Assembly (NCBI GenBank): GCA_965204655.1
Contig: OZ241998.1
Coordinates: 620,001-684,000 of the forward strand
Length of the DNA stretch: 64,000 nt
Direction: 5' to 3'
DNA from: CATQHL01 sp965204655
GTDB lineage: Bacteria; Actinomycetota; Acidimicrobiia; Acidimicrobiales; CATQHL01
Part shown: positions 42,748 to 51,769 of the stretch, piece after piece
How positions within the stretch are numbered: position 1 is the stretch's first letter
How the letters are laid out: each line of letters opens with the position of its first letter
Translations under genes and position numbers: made by a program
Notes under the pieces: model-generated
The model's input: the letters and a program-made list of their open reading frames with translations, nothing else
Databases searched by the model: none
Told to the model about the DNA's origin: nothing

Positions 42748-42906
42748 TCAGATCGAAGCCCGCACAAAGAGCGAGCCGCTGCCACACTCACTTCTCGCAA
42801 GGAAGCCAATGCTTCGCAGAACAGGAACTCCGAGAGTGCCCCACGCGTCCGACACTAGAGTTCCGGCATCCGAGCCATTTCGCTGGTAAACAGCCACTTT
42901 TTTCAT
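42748..42906 (-). pseudogene. Truncated 5' fragment of a DUF222-HNH gene
   Basis: From the ATG at 42906 the first codons (KKVAVYQRNGSDAGTL) match the start of the intact DUF222-HNH protein (SKVAVDQRNRSDAETL). DNA similarity continues for about 120 bp, but in a shifted frame, and then stops. It keeps the same leaderless promoter. A decayed copy or a residual 52-residue peptide gene. Confidence 0.65.
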
Positions 42907-42936
42907 ACCATCCACCCTAGACGAGGGGTGTGACAA
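42907..42936 (-). promoter_or_regulatory. Leaderless promoter module, copy A
   Basis: On the minus strand TTGTCACACCCC is followed after five bases by TAGGGT, then seven bases (GGATGGT), then ATG. The same module occurs at 49537, 50789, 53770 and 54992. Confidence 0.75.
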
Positions 42937-43232
42937 CGAAACTCCCGGAACCCCCATCCCCGTTAATGCTGCGGCGAACAACGAAACGTCAAGTCGCCGG
43001 TGTGACAACAGAACTCCCCGGAACTCCTCATCCCCCAGCGACAGGCTGCCCCCAAGCGGCCGCTACGACCTAGGGAACGAACGGCGCACACCAGAAAGAC
43101 GTCGCGCTCACGTCGCCGAAGCAACACCCGAACCACCCGACGAGGGGCGGCGGAGAGAACCTCTGTAGGTCGTCGCGCTTACCGGGCGTCGCGCTGCTTG
43201 ACTGTTCCCCGAATCGTTCACCCGTCTACCCG
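42937..43232. other. Intergenic, partial second copy of the promoter upstream element
   Basis: GGTGTGACAAC plus AACTCCCCGGAA recurs at 42999, 72 bp from the promoter copy at 42927, but without a -10 box. GTCGCGCT repeats occur near 43102 and 43173. No gene is seen. Confidence 0.6.
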
Positions 43233-44405
43233 TCAACCCTCTCGCACAGCAACAGCCTCTTCACATTCCTCGAACAGTTCGTAGTTATCCTCTGTGGAAT
43301 ACTCCCATGATTGGTACGGTGTGAACCGAATCCACGAGAGGAAGGAATCCACGCAGTAGTCCTCTGCTCCGATTTCTCGAGCGGCTAAGGCCTGCTTCTC
43401 CAATATTTCTACGATTACGACGCACTTCTCGGATTCTGACGCTGCTTCCTCTGCGCTAAACTCACCCTCAGCGAGTCTGTCTTCGACCTCCGCTACGCAC
43501 GCGTCCACGCCTATCTGCGGGCACCCCCATACCCAGTAATCCGCCGACATCAAATACGTCCACCACAGCATTAGCCGTATTTGCGCCTCCTCCCCTAACA
43601 ACCCCACAACCTCAGTAAGAATACGCATGTAGTCGTCAGACGTGAGGTGACGTGAGGCTGCGCTCGTCGTGCCGGTGGAAGTGAGTTCTTCCGGCAGGCG
43701 CTCAGCTAAAGCCGAGAGCCCCTCCTCTGGGACCTTCCCCCAACTATATTCCTCACTCCACACTTCCTCCAGAACGTCGAGGAGGTAATCCCTACGCCAA
43801 AACTCATCTCCGCAGCGGGCAAACACCCCCCGAGTAAGCCGTAACACCGCATCGGGTAAATCGTCGATGGGGTCTGCCACACCCACCGCCTGCCAAGCCT
43901 CCGTGACTCGTCGGATCGCTTCGTCTCCGGTGAACGTCCAATCTTCATACGTGTACGTCTGCGGCGGGAGAGAATTTACCATTAGAGCATCCACCACTCC
44001 CGCGACCGTACGCGGAAACACAATCGTCGTAGTAGTGGAAGAAATAAGAGAAGTGGTAGTCGTGGGGTAGGTGGATCTCAGAGACGGCGAGACAACCTCC
44101 GTAGTGTTGGTGTTGAAACCGGGTGGCTGCAGAATCGTAGGCCACGTAGCGGCGGGCGGACGCATAGTCGTCCCCGTAGCCGGCGCCGGTAAGGGGACGG
44201 CTAGTGACTGCTCAGCATCCCTCACCGCTCGCCCGTTGTCTCGCCCGTTGCCTCCTACGTTGCCTCCCTCATCGTCCGACGACAACAGCCCGCACCCACC
44301 GGCGGCGAGCAGACCCATAGCAACGGCGATCATCAGCGGCCTTGTCAGCTGCCCTGCCAGTGGTCTTGTCAATGATCTTGTCAGTGCTTTCAGCAGTGAT
44401 CTCAT
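43233..44405 (-). CDS. Secreted lipoprotein, paralogue of the one at 45204-46289
   Basis: About 390 residues if started at the ATG at 44405; the start is uncertain because the upstream DNA is a string of short repeats. The lipobox is LLAAGGC within MIAVAMGLLAAGGC. A Pro/Thr-rich linker (PTTTTSLISSTTTTIVFPR) leads to a helical domain with TFTGDEAIRRVTEAWQAVGV, DDLPDAVLRLTRGVFARCGD and a C-terminal part with conserved cysteines (WGCPQIGVDACVAEVEDRL). It is about two-thirds identical by eye to the 45204 protein over the domain. Function unknown; located outside the membrane. Confidence 0.75.
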   Translation of the reverse strand: MRSLLKALTRSLTRPLAGQLTRPLMIAVAMGLLAAGGCGLLSSDDEGGNVGGNGRDNGRAVRDAEQSLAVPLPAPATGTTMRPPAATWPTILQPPGFNTNTTEVVSPSLRSTYPTTTTSLISSTTTTIVFPRTVAGVVDALMVNSLPPQTYTYEDWTFTGDEAIRRVTEAWQAVGVADPIDDLPDAVLRLTRGVFARCGDEFWRRDYLLDVLEEVWSEEYSWGKVPEEGLSALAERLPEELTSTGTTSAASRHLTSDDYMRILTEVVGLLGEEAQIRLMLWWTYLMSADYWVWGCPQIGVDACVAEVEDRLAEGEFSAEEAASESEKCVVIVEILEKQALAAREIGAEDYCVDSFLSWIRFTPYQSWEYSTEDNYELFEECEEAVAVREG

Positions 44406-44699
44406 TCGTGGTCTCATCCGTGCTCTGATCAGTGTCATCCTGACCACAGGTAGAAGGCGGATATCTCGAGGGGTAGGTTGAGTTGCTCAGGTGAGCTTGT
44501 TGCCTGGAGGATATCCACGGGTAGAAGGCGGGTATCTCTAGAGTTAGGTTGAGGTCTTGCCAGCGGCCTGATTAGTGCCACCCTCTCCCCCAGTCATTGA
44601 CCCCATTCCGAAACCCTGTCCCTCGTCATTGACCGAGGAACGCCCCGACACATGCCTAACCGAGTCCTCACCGCCCTCAGTCCACTGCTGTCCCTCGTC

Positions 44700-45140
44700 A
44701 TTGACCGAGGAACGCTCCGACACCTTCGGCATTGCCGCCGCTCTCCCCATCCGTTTCGCTGTCCCCCGGCTCCTTCCAGGGTGAGGGGTGCCCGTCGACA
44801 TCGTCGCCGCTTTCTCCCATCCGCTTCGGCTGTCCCCCGGTTTCTTCCAGGGTGAGGGGTGCCCGTCGACATTGCCGCCGCTCTCCCCATCCGTTTCTCT
44901 GTCCCCCGACTCCTTCCGGGGTAAGGGGTGCCCGTCGACATCGTTGCCGCTTTCTCCCATCCGCTTCGGCTGTCCCCCGACTCCTTCCGGAGTGAGGGGT
45001 GCCCGTCGACATTGCCGCCGCTCTCCCCATCCGTTTCTCTGTCCCCCGACTCCTTCCGGAGTGAGGGGTGCCCGTCGACATCGTCGCCGCTTTCTCCCAT
45101 TCGCTTCGGCTGTCCCCCGACTCCTTCCGGAGTGAGCGAG
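44700..45140. repeat. Tandem array with 71/69-bp alternating units (140-bp higher-order repeat)
   Basis: GTGAGGGGTGCCCGTCGACAT starts at 44781, 44852, 44921, 44992 and 45061, and a partial copy at 45132, so spacings alternate 71, 69, 71, 69, 71. Two subtypes alternate (CGCTTTCTCCCATCCGCTTC and CGCTCTCCCCATCCGTTTC). The minus strand has no stop codon in any frame across the array. The flanks 44406-44700 hold GATCTCATCCGTG-like and TCATTGACCGAGGAACG repeats. Not called as a gene. Confidence 0.9.
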
Positions 45141-45203
45141 TGCAGGATCGTCCACCGTCCACTCGTCCACCCCTCAATTCTCTCCACAGCAGCAGTAGTC
45201 TCA

Positions 45204-46289
45204 CTAACAATTATAGAACGGTTCGTAGTCGTGCTCTGTGTAATACTCCCATGCTCTGTACGGCCCGGCCCGCAGGTGTGCTAGGGCATTAGCCACGCAG
45301 TACTCGTCCGCTCCGGATTCTCGAAGAAGTAAGGCCTGCTGCTCCCATGTGTCTACGATCATGTCGCACTGCCCTGCTGCTGACGCTGCTTCCTCAGCGC
45401 TAAATTCGCCCTCCGCAAGTTTGACTTCGATCTCCGTCTCGCACGCGCCCACGCCCATCTGCGGGCACCCCCACACGCTGTAGTCCGACGCCATCAAGAA
45501 GCTCCACCACACCATTAGCCGTATTTGCGCCTCCTCCCCTATCGACCCCACAACCTCGGTAAGGATGAGCATGTAGTCGTCTAATGTGAAGTGATGTGAC
45601 GCTGGGCTTGTCGTGGAGCTAGAGAGGAGTTCTTCCGGCAGGCTCTCCCCTAGAGCCGATATCCCCACTGGGGCCGTCCCCCAACTATATTCCTCACTCC
45701 ACACTTCCCTCAGCACCGCATGGAGATGCTCGCGATGCCACCACTCATCTCCGCAGCGGGCGAACATCCCTCGAGCAAGCCGCAACACCGCATCGGGTAG
45801 GTCGTCGATAGGGTCCGCCACACCCGCCACCTGCCAAGCCTCCCTGATCCGTTGGATCCCTTCGTCTCGGGTAAACGACCAATTATCACCCGCGTATTCA
45901 TGCGGGTGAAGAGCATTCGCCTCTATAACATCCACCACTCCCGCGACCGTACGCGGCAGCACAATCGTGGTGGTAGTAGTAGAAAAAGAAGTAGTGGTGG
46001 TAGCCGTGGGAGGGGCCGTGGGGCGGATGGGGCTCGGGGACGGCGCGACAACCTCTGCAGTGTTGGTGTTAGCGGGACCGGGCAATCCCACAGTCGTAGG
46101 CCACGTCGTAGGCCACGTAGCGGCGGGCGGACGCATAGTCGTCCCCGTAGCCGACCCCGGGGGAACAGCAGGTAACTGCCCTGCATCGCCCCCTGCTCTC
46201 TCATCGCCCGACGGCAACAGCCCGCACCCACCGGCGGCGAGCAGACCCATAGCAACGGCGATCATTAGCGGTTTTGTCAATGGTCTCAT
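45204..46289 (-). CDS. Secreted lipoprotein, paralogue of the one at 43233-44405
   Basis: 361 residues from the ATG at 46289, which gives a proper lipoprotein signal: MRPLTKPLMIAVAMGLLAAG followed by GC. A Thr-rich linker (TTTTTSFSTTTTTIVLPR) leads to the same helical domain as its neighbour (DDLPDAVLRLARGMFARCGD, EEAQIRLMVWWSFLMASDY, WGCPQMGVGACETEIEVKL). The tandem array lies between the two paralogues. Function unknown; adjacent duplication suggests surface proteins under diversification. Confidence 0.78.
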   Translation of the reverse strand: MRPLTKPLMIAVAMGLLAAGGCGLLPSGDERAGGDAGQLPAVPPGSATGTTMRPPAATWPTTWPTTVGLPGPANTNTAEVVAPSPSPIRPTAPPTATTTTSFSTTTTTIVLPRTVAGVVDVIEANALHPHEYAGDNWSFTRDEGIQRIREAWQVAGVADPIDDLPDAVLRLARGMFARCGDEWWHREHLHAVLREVWSEEYSWGTAPVGISALGESLPEELLSSSTTSPASHHFTLDDYMLILTEVVGSIGEEAQIRLMVWWSFLMASDYSVWGCPQMGVGACETEIEVKLAEGEFSAEEAASAAGQCDMIVDTWEQQALLLRESGADEYCVANALAHLRAGPYRAWEYYTEHDYEPFYNC

Positions 46290-46734
46290 CCGTGATCTGG
46301 GCAGCGTCGTGGATAATTCCCTTGATCGGGGGCGGCAAGTGAGTTTTGACAATGGCGTCATCCGTGGTCTGAGCAGCGGCCTCGTCCGTGGTCTGATCAG
46401 TAACCTGATTAGTGGTCTCATCATGTCTCCTCTACATGTCTCCTATCTATACATGTCTCTTGCTAGTCGTCCGATACGGCAACGCTGTGAAGGATCGTCT
46501 TGGTCGGGTATTCCGTCGCTCCCAGTTGGCTATCTTCCGCCGTAATTGAGCGAAAATCCCTCCCTAGCAGCGCTGTTGCGAGTGTTTTATCATTGGTTTT
46601 TACTTCTATCTCTGATGCGCTGAACGAAGTCGGATGGCCACGGGATAGGGAGAGTGTTCTAATCATTGGTTATTGTTTCTATCTCCACGGAGAGGAGACC
46701 AATGACCACAGAGATAACGTTGCGAGTGTTCTAA
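46290..46734. repeat. Intergenic region with three-copy repeat at 72-bp spacing
   Basis: GAGTGTT(T/C)T followed by ATCATTGGTT starts at 46580, 46652 and 46724, exactly 72 bp apart. The last copy covers the 3' end of the small membrane-protein gene. Left of it (46290-46440) are GTGGTCTGATCAGT-type microrepeats upstream of the lipoprotein. No gene is seen. Confidence 0.8.
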
Positions 46735-46983
46735 TCATTGGTTTTTTATTTCTATGTCTTCTGCTATCCTGCGCCTGGCCTCTTGTTTACCCAAATAACC
46801 CACCACGACACAGAACCCAAGAGCCACTACACCGACCAAAATGTTCGAGAAAAAACCGAAGAAGGCAACGATTATCAGTACAGCTTCAGCAAATGCGTAG
46901 CCCTTCGGTACTCTCTTGGATATTTCTTTAGCACGACGCTTCGCTTCATGTTTAGCCCGACGCTTCTCTTCGTTTCTACTCAC
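46735..46983 (-). CDS. Small two-helix membrane protein
   Basis: 82 residues from the GTG at 46983, which has AAGGGA 7 nt upstream. A Lys/Arg/Glu-rich N-terminus (EEKRRAKHEAKRRAKEISKR) is followed by two hydrophobic segments (AVLIIVAFFGFFSNIL and VGVVALGFCVVVGYL) and a charged tail. No family recognised. Its 3' end belongs to the repeat set at 46580-46760. Confidence 0.6.
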   Translation of the reverse strand: MSRNEEKRRAKHEAKRRAKEISKRVPKGYAFAEAVLIIVAFFGFFSNILVGVVALGFCVVVGYLGKQEARRRIAEDIEIKNQ

Positions 46984-47020
46984 TGCTGTTCCCTTCTCCA
47001 GCCATTTAAGACGACTCCCG

Positions 47021-47118
47021 GCGACGAGGTACATTCCCCGCACGTGCTCAGGGACCTTCCCACGGCACTATCATCCCGCTGAGCTTCGGCCAGCGACGAG
47101 GTACATTCCCCGGACGTG
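47021..47118. repeat. Direct repeat pair, 72 bp apart
   Basis: GCGACGAGGTACATTCCCC plus ACGTGCTCAGGG starts at 47021 and 47093, exactly 72 bp apart, in the short gap between the small membrane gene and the HNH gene end. Confidence 0.85.
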
Positions 47119-47160
47119 CTCAGGGGCGTCTGGCGGGTCAATGCGCAGGATCTCATACTT

Positions 47161-49536
47161 TCACAGGCGGTCGCCCCGCCGCGCCCGCAACAGACGACAA
47201 TCCTCGAGAAGATCCTGACGACAACGCCCCCTTTGACCCTCGCCATTGAACGTGCAATATTCCGGAACCTCCGACGTCGACACCGCCCTCCCCCATCCGC
47301 ATCCCCCGTCCCCCCGCTTCCTCCAGATTGAGCAGGCGATTGCCGGAATCAACACCGCCCTCCCCCATCCGCATCCCCCGTCCCCCCGCTTCCTCCAGAT
47401 TGAGCAGGCGACTGCCGGAATCAACACCGCCCTCCCCCATCCGCTTCGGCTGTCCACCGTCGTTGACCGAGGAACGCGCCGCAACAGACGACCTTGCCAG
47501 ATTGCCCGTAACCCCCAGGGAGGTCGGTCGCCATTAACCAAGGACGAGGAACGCCCCAAAACAAACGACAACTCTCGAAAAGTTCCTGACCGCAGTGCCC
47601 CCTCACTGCCTACCGAGGAACACCCCCCAACAGACCAGTCAGGCAGACGCTCCCGGATCCAGTCCAAGCGCCCCTCACTGCCTACCGAAGAACGCCCCAA
47701 AACAAACGACAACTCTCGAAAAGTTCCTGACCGCAGTGCCCCCTCACTGCCTACCGAAGAACACTCCCCAACAGACCAGTCAGGCAGACGCTCCCGGATC
47801 CTGTCCGAGCGGCCTTCACTGCCTACCGAGGAACGCCCCAAAACAAACGACAACTCTCGAAAAGTTCCTGACCGCAGTGCCCCCTCACTGCCTACCGAAG
47901 AACACTCCCCAACAGACACCTGCAAACAGTTCCGCTGCCGCGACCAACTGCAGGGACTCAAGGAGGGTTCCGGACTCCGTCCGCCACCCGAGCCAACGAA
48001 AGAACGCAAACCTCGCTCTCCACGATCTTCTGGCGTCGAGTTAGTCGAGTCACAAGTCTCCCGACCTACATCACGACCTCTCTGGCGACGACGAGCATCC
48101 CCAGCATCAATAGGCGAAGATCGAGAAACCGCAGCACAACCCACGCCTGAACCTCGACGAGACGTCTCAAAGCCCGACGGCCCCAATGAAGACTGACTAG
48201 CCTCTTGAGCGGATCGCCCCACACTAGGAACAGCCTCCACACCAGAAGCGGCCTCCGAACCCGGCGACGAGCGTGATCGGCTCACCCAGCCCTTACCAGG
48301 GGAATACGACAGCGTCCGATTGTGGTTGTGGAGCCATCGATGATGTCGCCCGCAGAGCGTGACGAGGTTGTCGATGTCGGTCGAACCCCCCTCGGTGTTC
48401 CACTCCCGAATGTGGTGTATCTCGCAGCGGTGCATCGGCTCGTCACAGAGAACGCAGCCGCCGTCGCGCACTGCCAGCACGAGACGCTGACTGATGTTCG
48501 CCAACCGCTGGCGCCGCCCCAACCAGAGAGGCCGCCCTTCTCGACCGAAAATGGCGCCCGATAACTCCGTGTCAGGCGAGAGTGTCCGCAAGAAGGCCGG
48601 AGGAACCGACCCCGTCCCAACGATCTCGCAACGACCGTCGGGGCGCGTTCCGTCAATAACGCCGATGTCGGCCACCACGACGAGTTGCGCTCCAGCTATC
48701 GTCCTGCCCGGCGGTGTCCCGTCATCCACAATCGGCAAAGCCTCATGGGTAGCAGCGTCCTTGCCTGTAATCATCTCAAAAATGGCGTCAGCACGACGCT
48801 GCTCGGGCGTCCGAACCGCATCGGTCTGAGCGCCACGACCGCCGTCACGCCGCCACAATGTGTCGGTGTAAAGGTCGACGGCCTGTTGAAGCAAGTTAAA
48901 CCCCACGGGATCGTACTCACCATGCAACACGCCCATCCCGCTGTCCGAATCGCTGAACAACGCCGCCTTCCGACTCTTACGCTGGCGCTCTAGGCGACCC
49001 TCCCCCTGATCCTCGGAGCGTCGAGAAGCGAATTCACGAGCCTCTTTGATAAACCGATCCACTGGCGTCCGGACAGCCCGATCTAACAGATCGGCATCCC
49101 CATCCACCACATCAGCCCCGCAGTCCTCAGCAGCTGAGACTAAAGCGACAGCGTGATCCAGGCTGATCTCTCCATCCTCCAGTTTTTGAGCCACCCGAGG
49201 CATCTCCGCCACCGCTTCACCGACTTTGGCCAGCCGCCGGGCATCCCGCCCCGACAATCCCACGGAGTTCTTCAAGACCTCAGAAGTGCTCACTGTCGGC
49301 TCCACCTCACGAACCTCACGAGACACGTCGCACAACAAAGATGCAACCCGATTACGCAAACGCCCCAAAGACGCCGACAGAACCCGCAAGTCGGAAAGGC
49401 TCAAGCCCCTCACGCTCACTTCCCGCAAGGCAGCAAACGCTTCCTCAATGCAAGCGACCCCGGAGACGCCCAGATCGCCCGATCCCAGAGTTTCGGCGTC
49501 CGACCTATTCCGCTGGTCAACGGCTACTTTACTCAT
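47161..49536 (-). CDS. DUF222 (13E12) HNH endonuclease-like protein with a long repeat tail
   Basis: Started at the ATG at 49536: about 791 residues. The N-terminal DUF222 part has ALREVSVRGLSLSDLRVLSA, DEAR-like SGRDARRLAKVGEAVAEMP and GEISLDHAVALVSAAEDCG. The HNH part has CVLCDEPMHRCEIHHIREWN, GSTDIDNLVTLCGRHHRWLH and two CxxC/H zinc positions. The next 340 residues or so are repeats, including a 47-residue unit with CSSVGSEGALRSGTFRELSF, and stay open to 47161. Known: this family is spread through actinobacteria as repetitive REP13E12-like genes. Usual length is 400-500, so the tail is extra. Confidence 0.88.
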   Translation of the reverse strand: MSKVAVDQRNRSDAETLGSGDLGVSGVACIEEAFAALREVSVRGLSLSDLRVLSASLGRLRNRVASLLCDVSREVREVEPTVSTSEVLKNSVGLSGRDARRLAKVGEAVAEMPRVAQKLEDGEISLDHAVALVSAAEDCGADVVDGDADLLDRAVRTPVDRFIKEAREFASRRSEDQGEGRLERQRKSRKAALFSDSDSGMGVLHGEYDPVGFNLLQQAVDLYTDTLWRRDGGRGAQTDAVRTPEQRRADAIFEMITGKDAATHEALPIVDDGTPPGRTIAGAQLVVVADIGVIDGTRPDGRCEIVGTGSVPPAFLRTLSPDTELSGAIFGREGRPLWLGRRQRLANISQRLVLAVRDGGCVLCDEPMHRCEIHHIREWNTEGGSTDIDNLVTLCGRHHRWLHNHNRTLSYSPGKGWVSRSRSSPGSEAASGVEAVPSVGRSAQEASQSSLGPSGFETSRRGSGVGCAAVSRSSPIDAGDARRRQRGRDVGRETCDSTNSTPEDRGERGLRSFVGSGGGRSPEPSLSPCSWSRQRNCLQVSVGECSSVGSEGALRSGTFRELSFVLGRSSVGSEGRSDRIRERLPDWSVGECSSVGSEGALRSGTFRELSFVLGRSSVGSEGRLDWIRERLPDWSVGGCSSVGSEGALRSGTFRELSFVLGRSSSLVNGDRPPWGLRAIWQGRLLRRVPRSTTVDSRSGWGRAVLIPAVACSIWRKRGDGGCGWGRAVLIPAIACSIWRKRGDGGCGWGRAVSTSEVPEYCTFNGEGQRGRCRQDLLEDCRLLRARRGDRL
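47281..47930. repeat. Two repeat arrays in the HNH gene tail
   Basis: CACCGCCCTCCCCCATCCGC starts at 47281, 47353 and 47425 (72 bp each). CACTGCCTACCGA starts at 47604, 47676, 47746, 47817 and 47886 (72, 70, 71, 69), forming a 141-bp two-unit repeat that matches the 47-residue protein repeat on the minus strand. Confidence 0.9.
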
Positions 49537-49567
49537 AACATCCATCCTAGACAGGGGGTGTGACAGC
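49537..49567 (-). promoter_or_regulatory. Leaderless promoter module, copy B (HNH gene)
   Basis: Minus strand: CTGTCACACCCCC, five bases, TAGGAT, seven bases (GGATGTT), then the ATG at 49536. Same layout as copy A. Confidence 0.75.
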
Positions 49568-49805
49568 GAACTCACGACTAGAAACGGCGCAGCAACCAGG
49601 CAACGGAAAGCGGCATCGGCATCCGGACAAAGACGCAATAACGATCCCCCAGAGACGGACGAGAGCAGACACATAATCCGCATTAGCGTCTGTAGAACCG
49701 TCAATTTCCTCCGCCTTATAGTCGACGACGGCGACATGCCTCATTTCGCGTTCGTGCTCCCGTTGTGGGCGAGGGGCATTTCGGGGCTGATGGTGGTACA
49801 TTCGA

Positions 49806-50393
49806 CTAGAAGCATTCTTTGATTAGTTCGATTTCGGCATTTATGACTGCTCTTGCTCGATCCTCCATAGCACTGTTGATTATTTCTTTCAAGCGGTTGA
49901 TTATTCTTTCTAAGAGCTCGACGTTTCCTTGAAGAGTTTCCCTTTGAATTGCTGCAAAGCTTTCTTCAAATTGTCTTTCAAGTTGTCTTTCATAATTCAC
50001 ATATGCTTGAGCAACTTGCCCGACATACTCTTTTTTGTTTTCTTGCAATTTTCTAAGTTGACAGAAGAAGAATTCGGAGGGGAATTGCAGCCAACAACTT
50101 CTTGTGTCGATGTCTATTCCAAATTCCTGCTTGTAGAGTTCAGTTGAAATCCCTTGAATTTGAGAGAGCACCTCCCATTCGGTTTCCGAATCCATAAGAT
50201 TGGAGAAAAACTCGGTAACTGAGTTGCTGGAGTAGGCTTCTGTGTAACATTCGCGTAATAGTCGTTCATTGGTCGCGGGATTCGAGTCGCCTTCTGTAGC
50301 GAAACCTGAAGTTTCGTTATTGCTGGCTGATGCGCAGGATGCAAGAAGCGCTAACGCCAGTGCTGTTGTTGTGAGGAGGGTGTGCTTTTTCAT
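49806..50393 (-). CDS. Small secreted lipoprotein
   Basis: 195 residues. The signal MKKHTLLTTTALALALLASC ends in a lipobox (LASC). The mature part is helical and rich in Glu, Asn and Gln, with two cysteines mid-way (SCWLQF, FCQL) and a long helix LQGNVELLERIINRLKEIIN. The DNA is clearly more AT-rich than the neighbours, suggesting recent acquisition. No family recognised. A weak AGAAAG ribosome site precedes the ATG. Confidence 0.72.
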   Translation of the reverse strand: MKKHTLLTTTALALALLASCASASNNETSGFATEGDSNPATNERLLRECYTEAYSSNSVTEFFSNLMDSETEWEVLSQIQGISTELYKQEFGIDIDTRSCWLQFPSEFFFCQLRKLQENKKEYVGQVAQAYVNYERQLERQFEESFAAIQRETLQGNVELLERIINRLKEIINSAMEDRARAVINAEIELIKECF

Positions 50394-50536
50394 TGTTAAC
50401 TTTCTGCTTTGAGCTTGTTACTCAGGGGCTTCCGCTCACACGACCAGCGAGACAGCGACAGCCTGGACATTGACAACGAGAGCGCCTATTCAACCTAGTC
50501 TTGACGCAACAAACGTGAGACATACGACGCACCTTT

Positions 50537-50788
50537 CTACTCCTTTGCACCAGATCGGGTCGTGAAGCCGGAATATGCGCCTGAGGACGCAATGACGGAA
50601 GACGAAGACCCCGATTCCGACATGCTTGGTGCGGGTGCGGCGGCGCTATCCGGCTGAGACGCAATGACGAAAGACGGAGACCCCGATTCCGGCCGCCGCT
50701 CCCTCCCTCCGCAGACTCCAACGCTCGTCATGCCCCCACCGACTCCGGTATGCGACCCATTTGGCTGGTCAACGTCCTGTTTTGTCAT
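50537..50788 (-). CDS. Short gene behind a DUF222-type leaderless promoter
   Basis: 83 residues from the ATG at 50788. The first codons (TKQDVDQPNGSH) resemble the HNH protein start (SKVAVDQRNRSD), but the rest is low-complexity Ser/Pro/Gly with a repeated SGSxSxVIAS unit that matches a 72-bp-spaced DNA repeat (GACGCAATGACG at 50586 and 50658). Probably a decayed DUF222 5' end extended by repeat; could be translated. Confidence 0.45.
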   Translation of the reverse strand: MTKQDVDQPNGSHTGVGGGMTSVGVCGGRERRPESGSPSFVIASQPDSAAAPAPSMSESGSSSSVIASSGAYSGFTTRSGAKE

Positions 50789-50818
50789 AGCATCCACCTT
50801 AGACAAGGGGTGTGACAA
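50789..50818 (-). promoter_or_regulatory. Leaderless promoter module, copy C
   Basis: Minus strand: TTGTCACACCCC, five bases, TAAGGT, seven bases (GGATGCT), then the ATG at 50788. Confidence 0.72.
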
Positions 50819-51268
50819 TGAACTTCTCAAGAGATAACGCACAAGCCACACCCAGACAAGAGACGAGACGCCCGAAGCCAACCGATCCTTCCCGAAGAGA
50901 TCATTGACCGCTCCCGCCACTTTTCAGTCAACGCTATGAACGGAATCCCCCCTAGTAAGTCCGGTGATTGTGCATCCGTCAACTATTTCAAGCGTCACAT
51001 CAACGCTATGGACGGAATCTCCGCCAAGAAGTCTTAGCAGAAGAACGCAAGACCACCCCACCTTCCTCCCCCATCCCGCCCAAGTCTAAATATCGGTGAT
51101 CAGACCAAAGAACGCTATTGAATTCAGATCGACGCGGGCCGCGTCGATGGTGCAGTAGCCGTTACGCCCGGGCCTAGACCTCGACTATTGAAATTCATCA
51201 TCGACGTCTCCACGTCGACAATGTCGCCGCATCCCCGCAGCAATGTGTGGAGGCAGTTAGCGAATTCA
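50819..51268. repeat. Intergenic region: 72-bp pair and three hairpin repeats
   Basis: CAACGCTATG plus ACGGAATC starts at 50929 and 51001 (72 bp). AATTCA followed by a hairpin (GACGCGGGCCGCGTC, GACGTCTCCACGTC and a looser GGCGCCGCCTGCGTC) starts at 51121, 51192 and 51263 (71 bp each); the third reaches the 3' end of the membrane-protein gene. The same set recurs near 54222-54390. No other gene is seen. Confidence 0.85.
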
Positions 51269-51769
51269 TCATCGGCGCCGCCTGCGTCGATCTTTAAGGT
51301 ATTGTTTCACTGCTTTCGCCTCTGCTTCCCGCCGATCCTTATCGACAATGTGCTCGCCGACCCACAAAACTAGCGAAGCGAGAAAAAGCATCCCGGCTAA
51401 GAACAAAGGCCAATTAGGACGCCCCCAATAACTGAAACAATCCATACGACTCTCCCAATTGGAGGTACGAAGGCAAATAGGAACAGAACCTGAATACCAA
51501 TATCCCAAGACAGCTAAGCCTGGAAAGAGAGCCAACAGGGCTCCATCAGCCAACTGCCCTCCCACCACCGAAGAAACTCGACTCGGATAAGCAGCGCGCC
51601 AACCCTCCCTCAACAAATAGAAGGCAGAAAAGTAAGAAGGAAAAGCACAATAGATCCACGGAGCGCCACTCGATCTGAAACAGAAAGACCCAAACACAAG
51701 AAGACCGACCGCACCCAAAGACGCAAGAACCCGTTTCCGCAAAACCTCCGAACGCGAAGGCCACTTAAC
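51269..51769 (-). pseudogene. Membrane protein gene, copy 1, split by an insertion (3' part)
   Basis: Matches the intact copy 2 (54360-54896) from codon 12 (VKWPSRSEVLRKR) to the end (KQYLKDRRRRRR). The first 11 codons lie 1.87 kb away at 53642-53674. A TGA directly before codon 12 means only a shortened protein from the TTG at 51742 is possible. Four hydrophobic segments remain (AVGLLVFGSFCF, YFSAFYLL, LFPGLAVLGYWY, PLFLAGMLFLASLVLWV). Confidence 0.8.

Noticed and set aside
42371..42787. 138-residue minus frame with 24-residue repeats
   Set aside because: The 72-bp array makes it open, but there is no ribosome site and the N-terminal half is a TKQ/DKQ microrepeat. Unlike 60414-60866 there is no operon context.
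44544..45284. Several overlapping frames on both strands of the 140-bp array
   Set aside because: Openness in many frames follows from the stop-free repeat; no ribosome site or homology singles out one.
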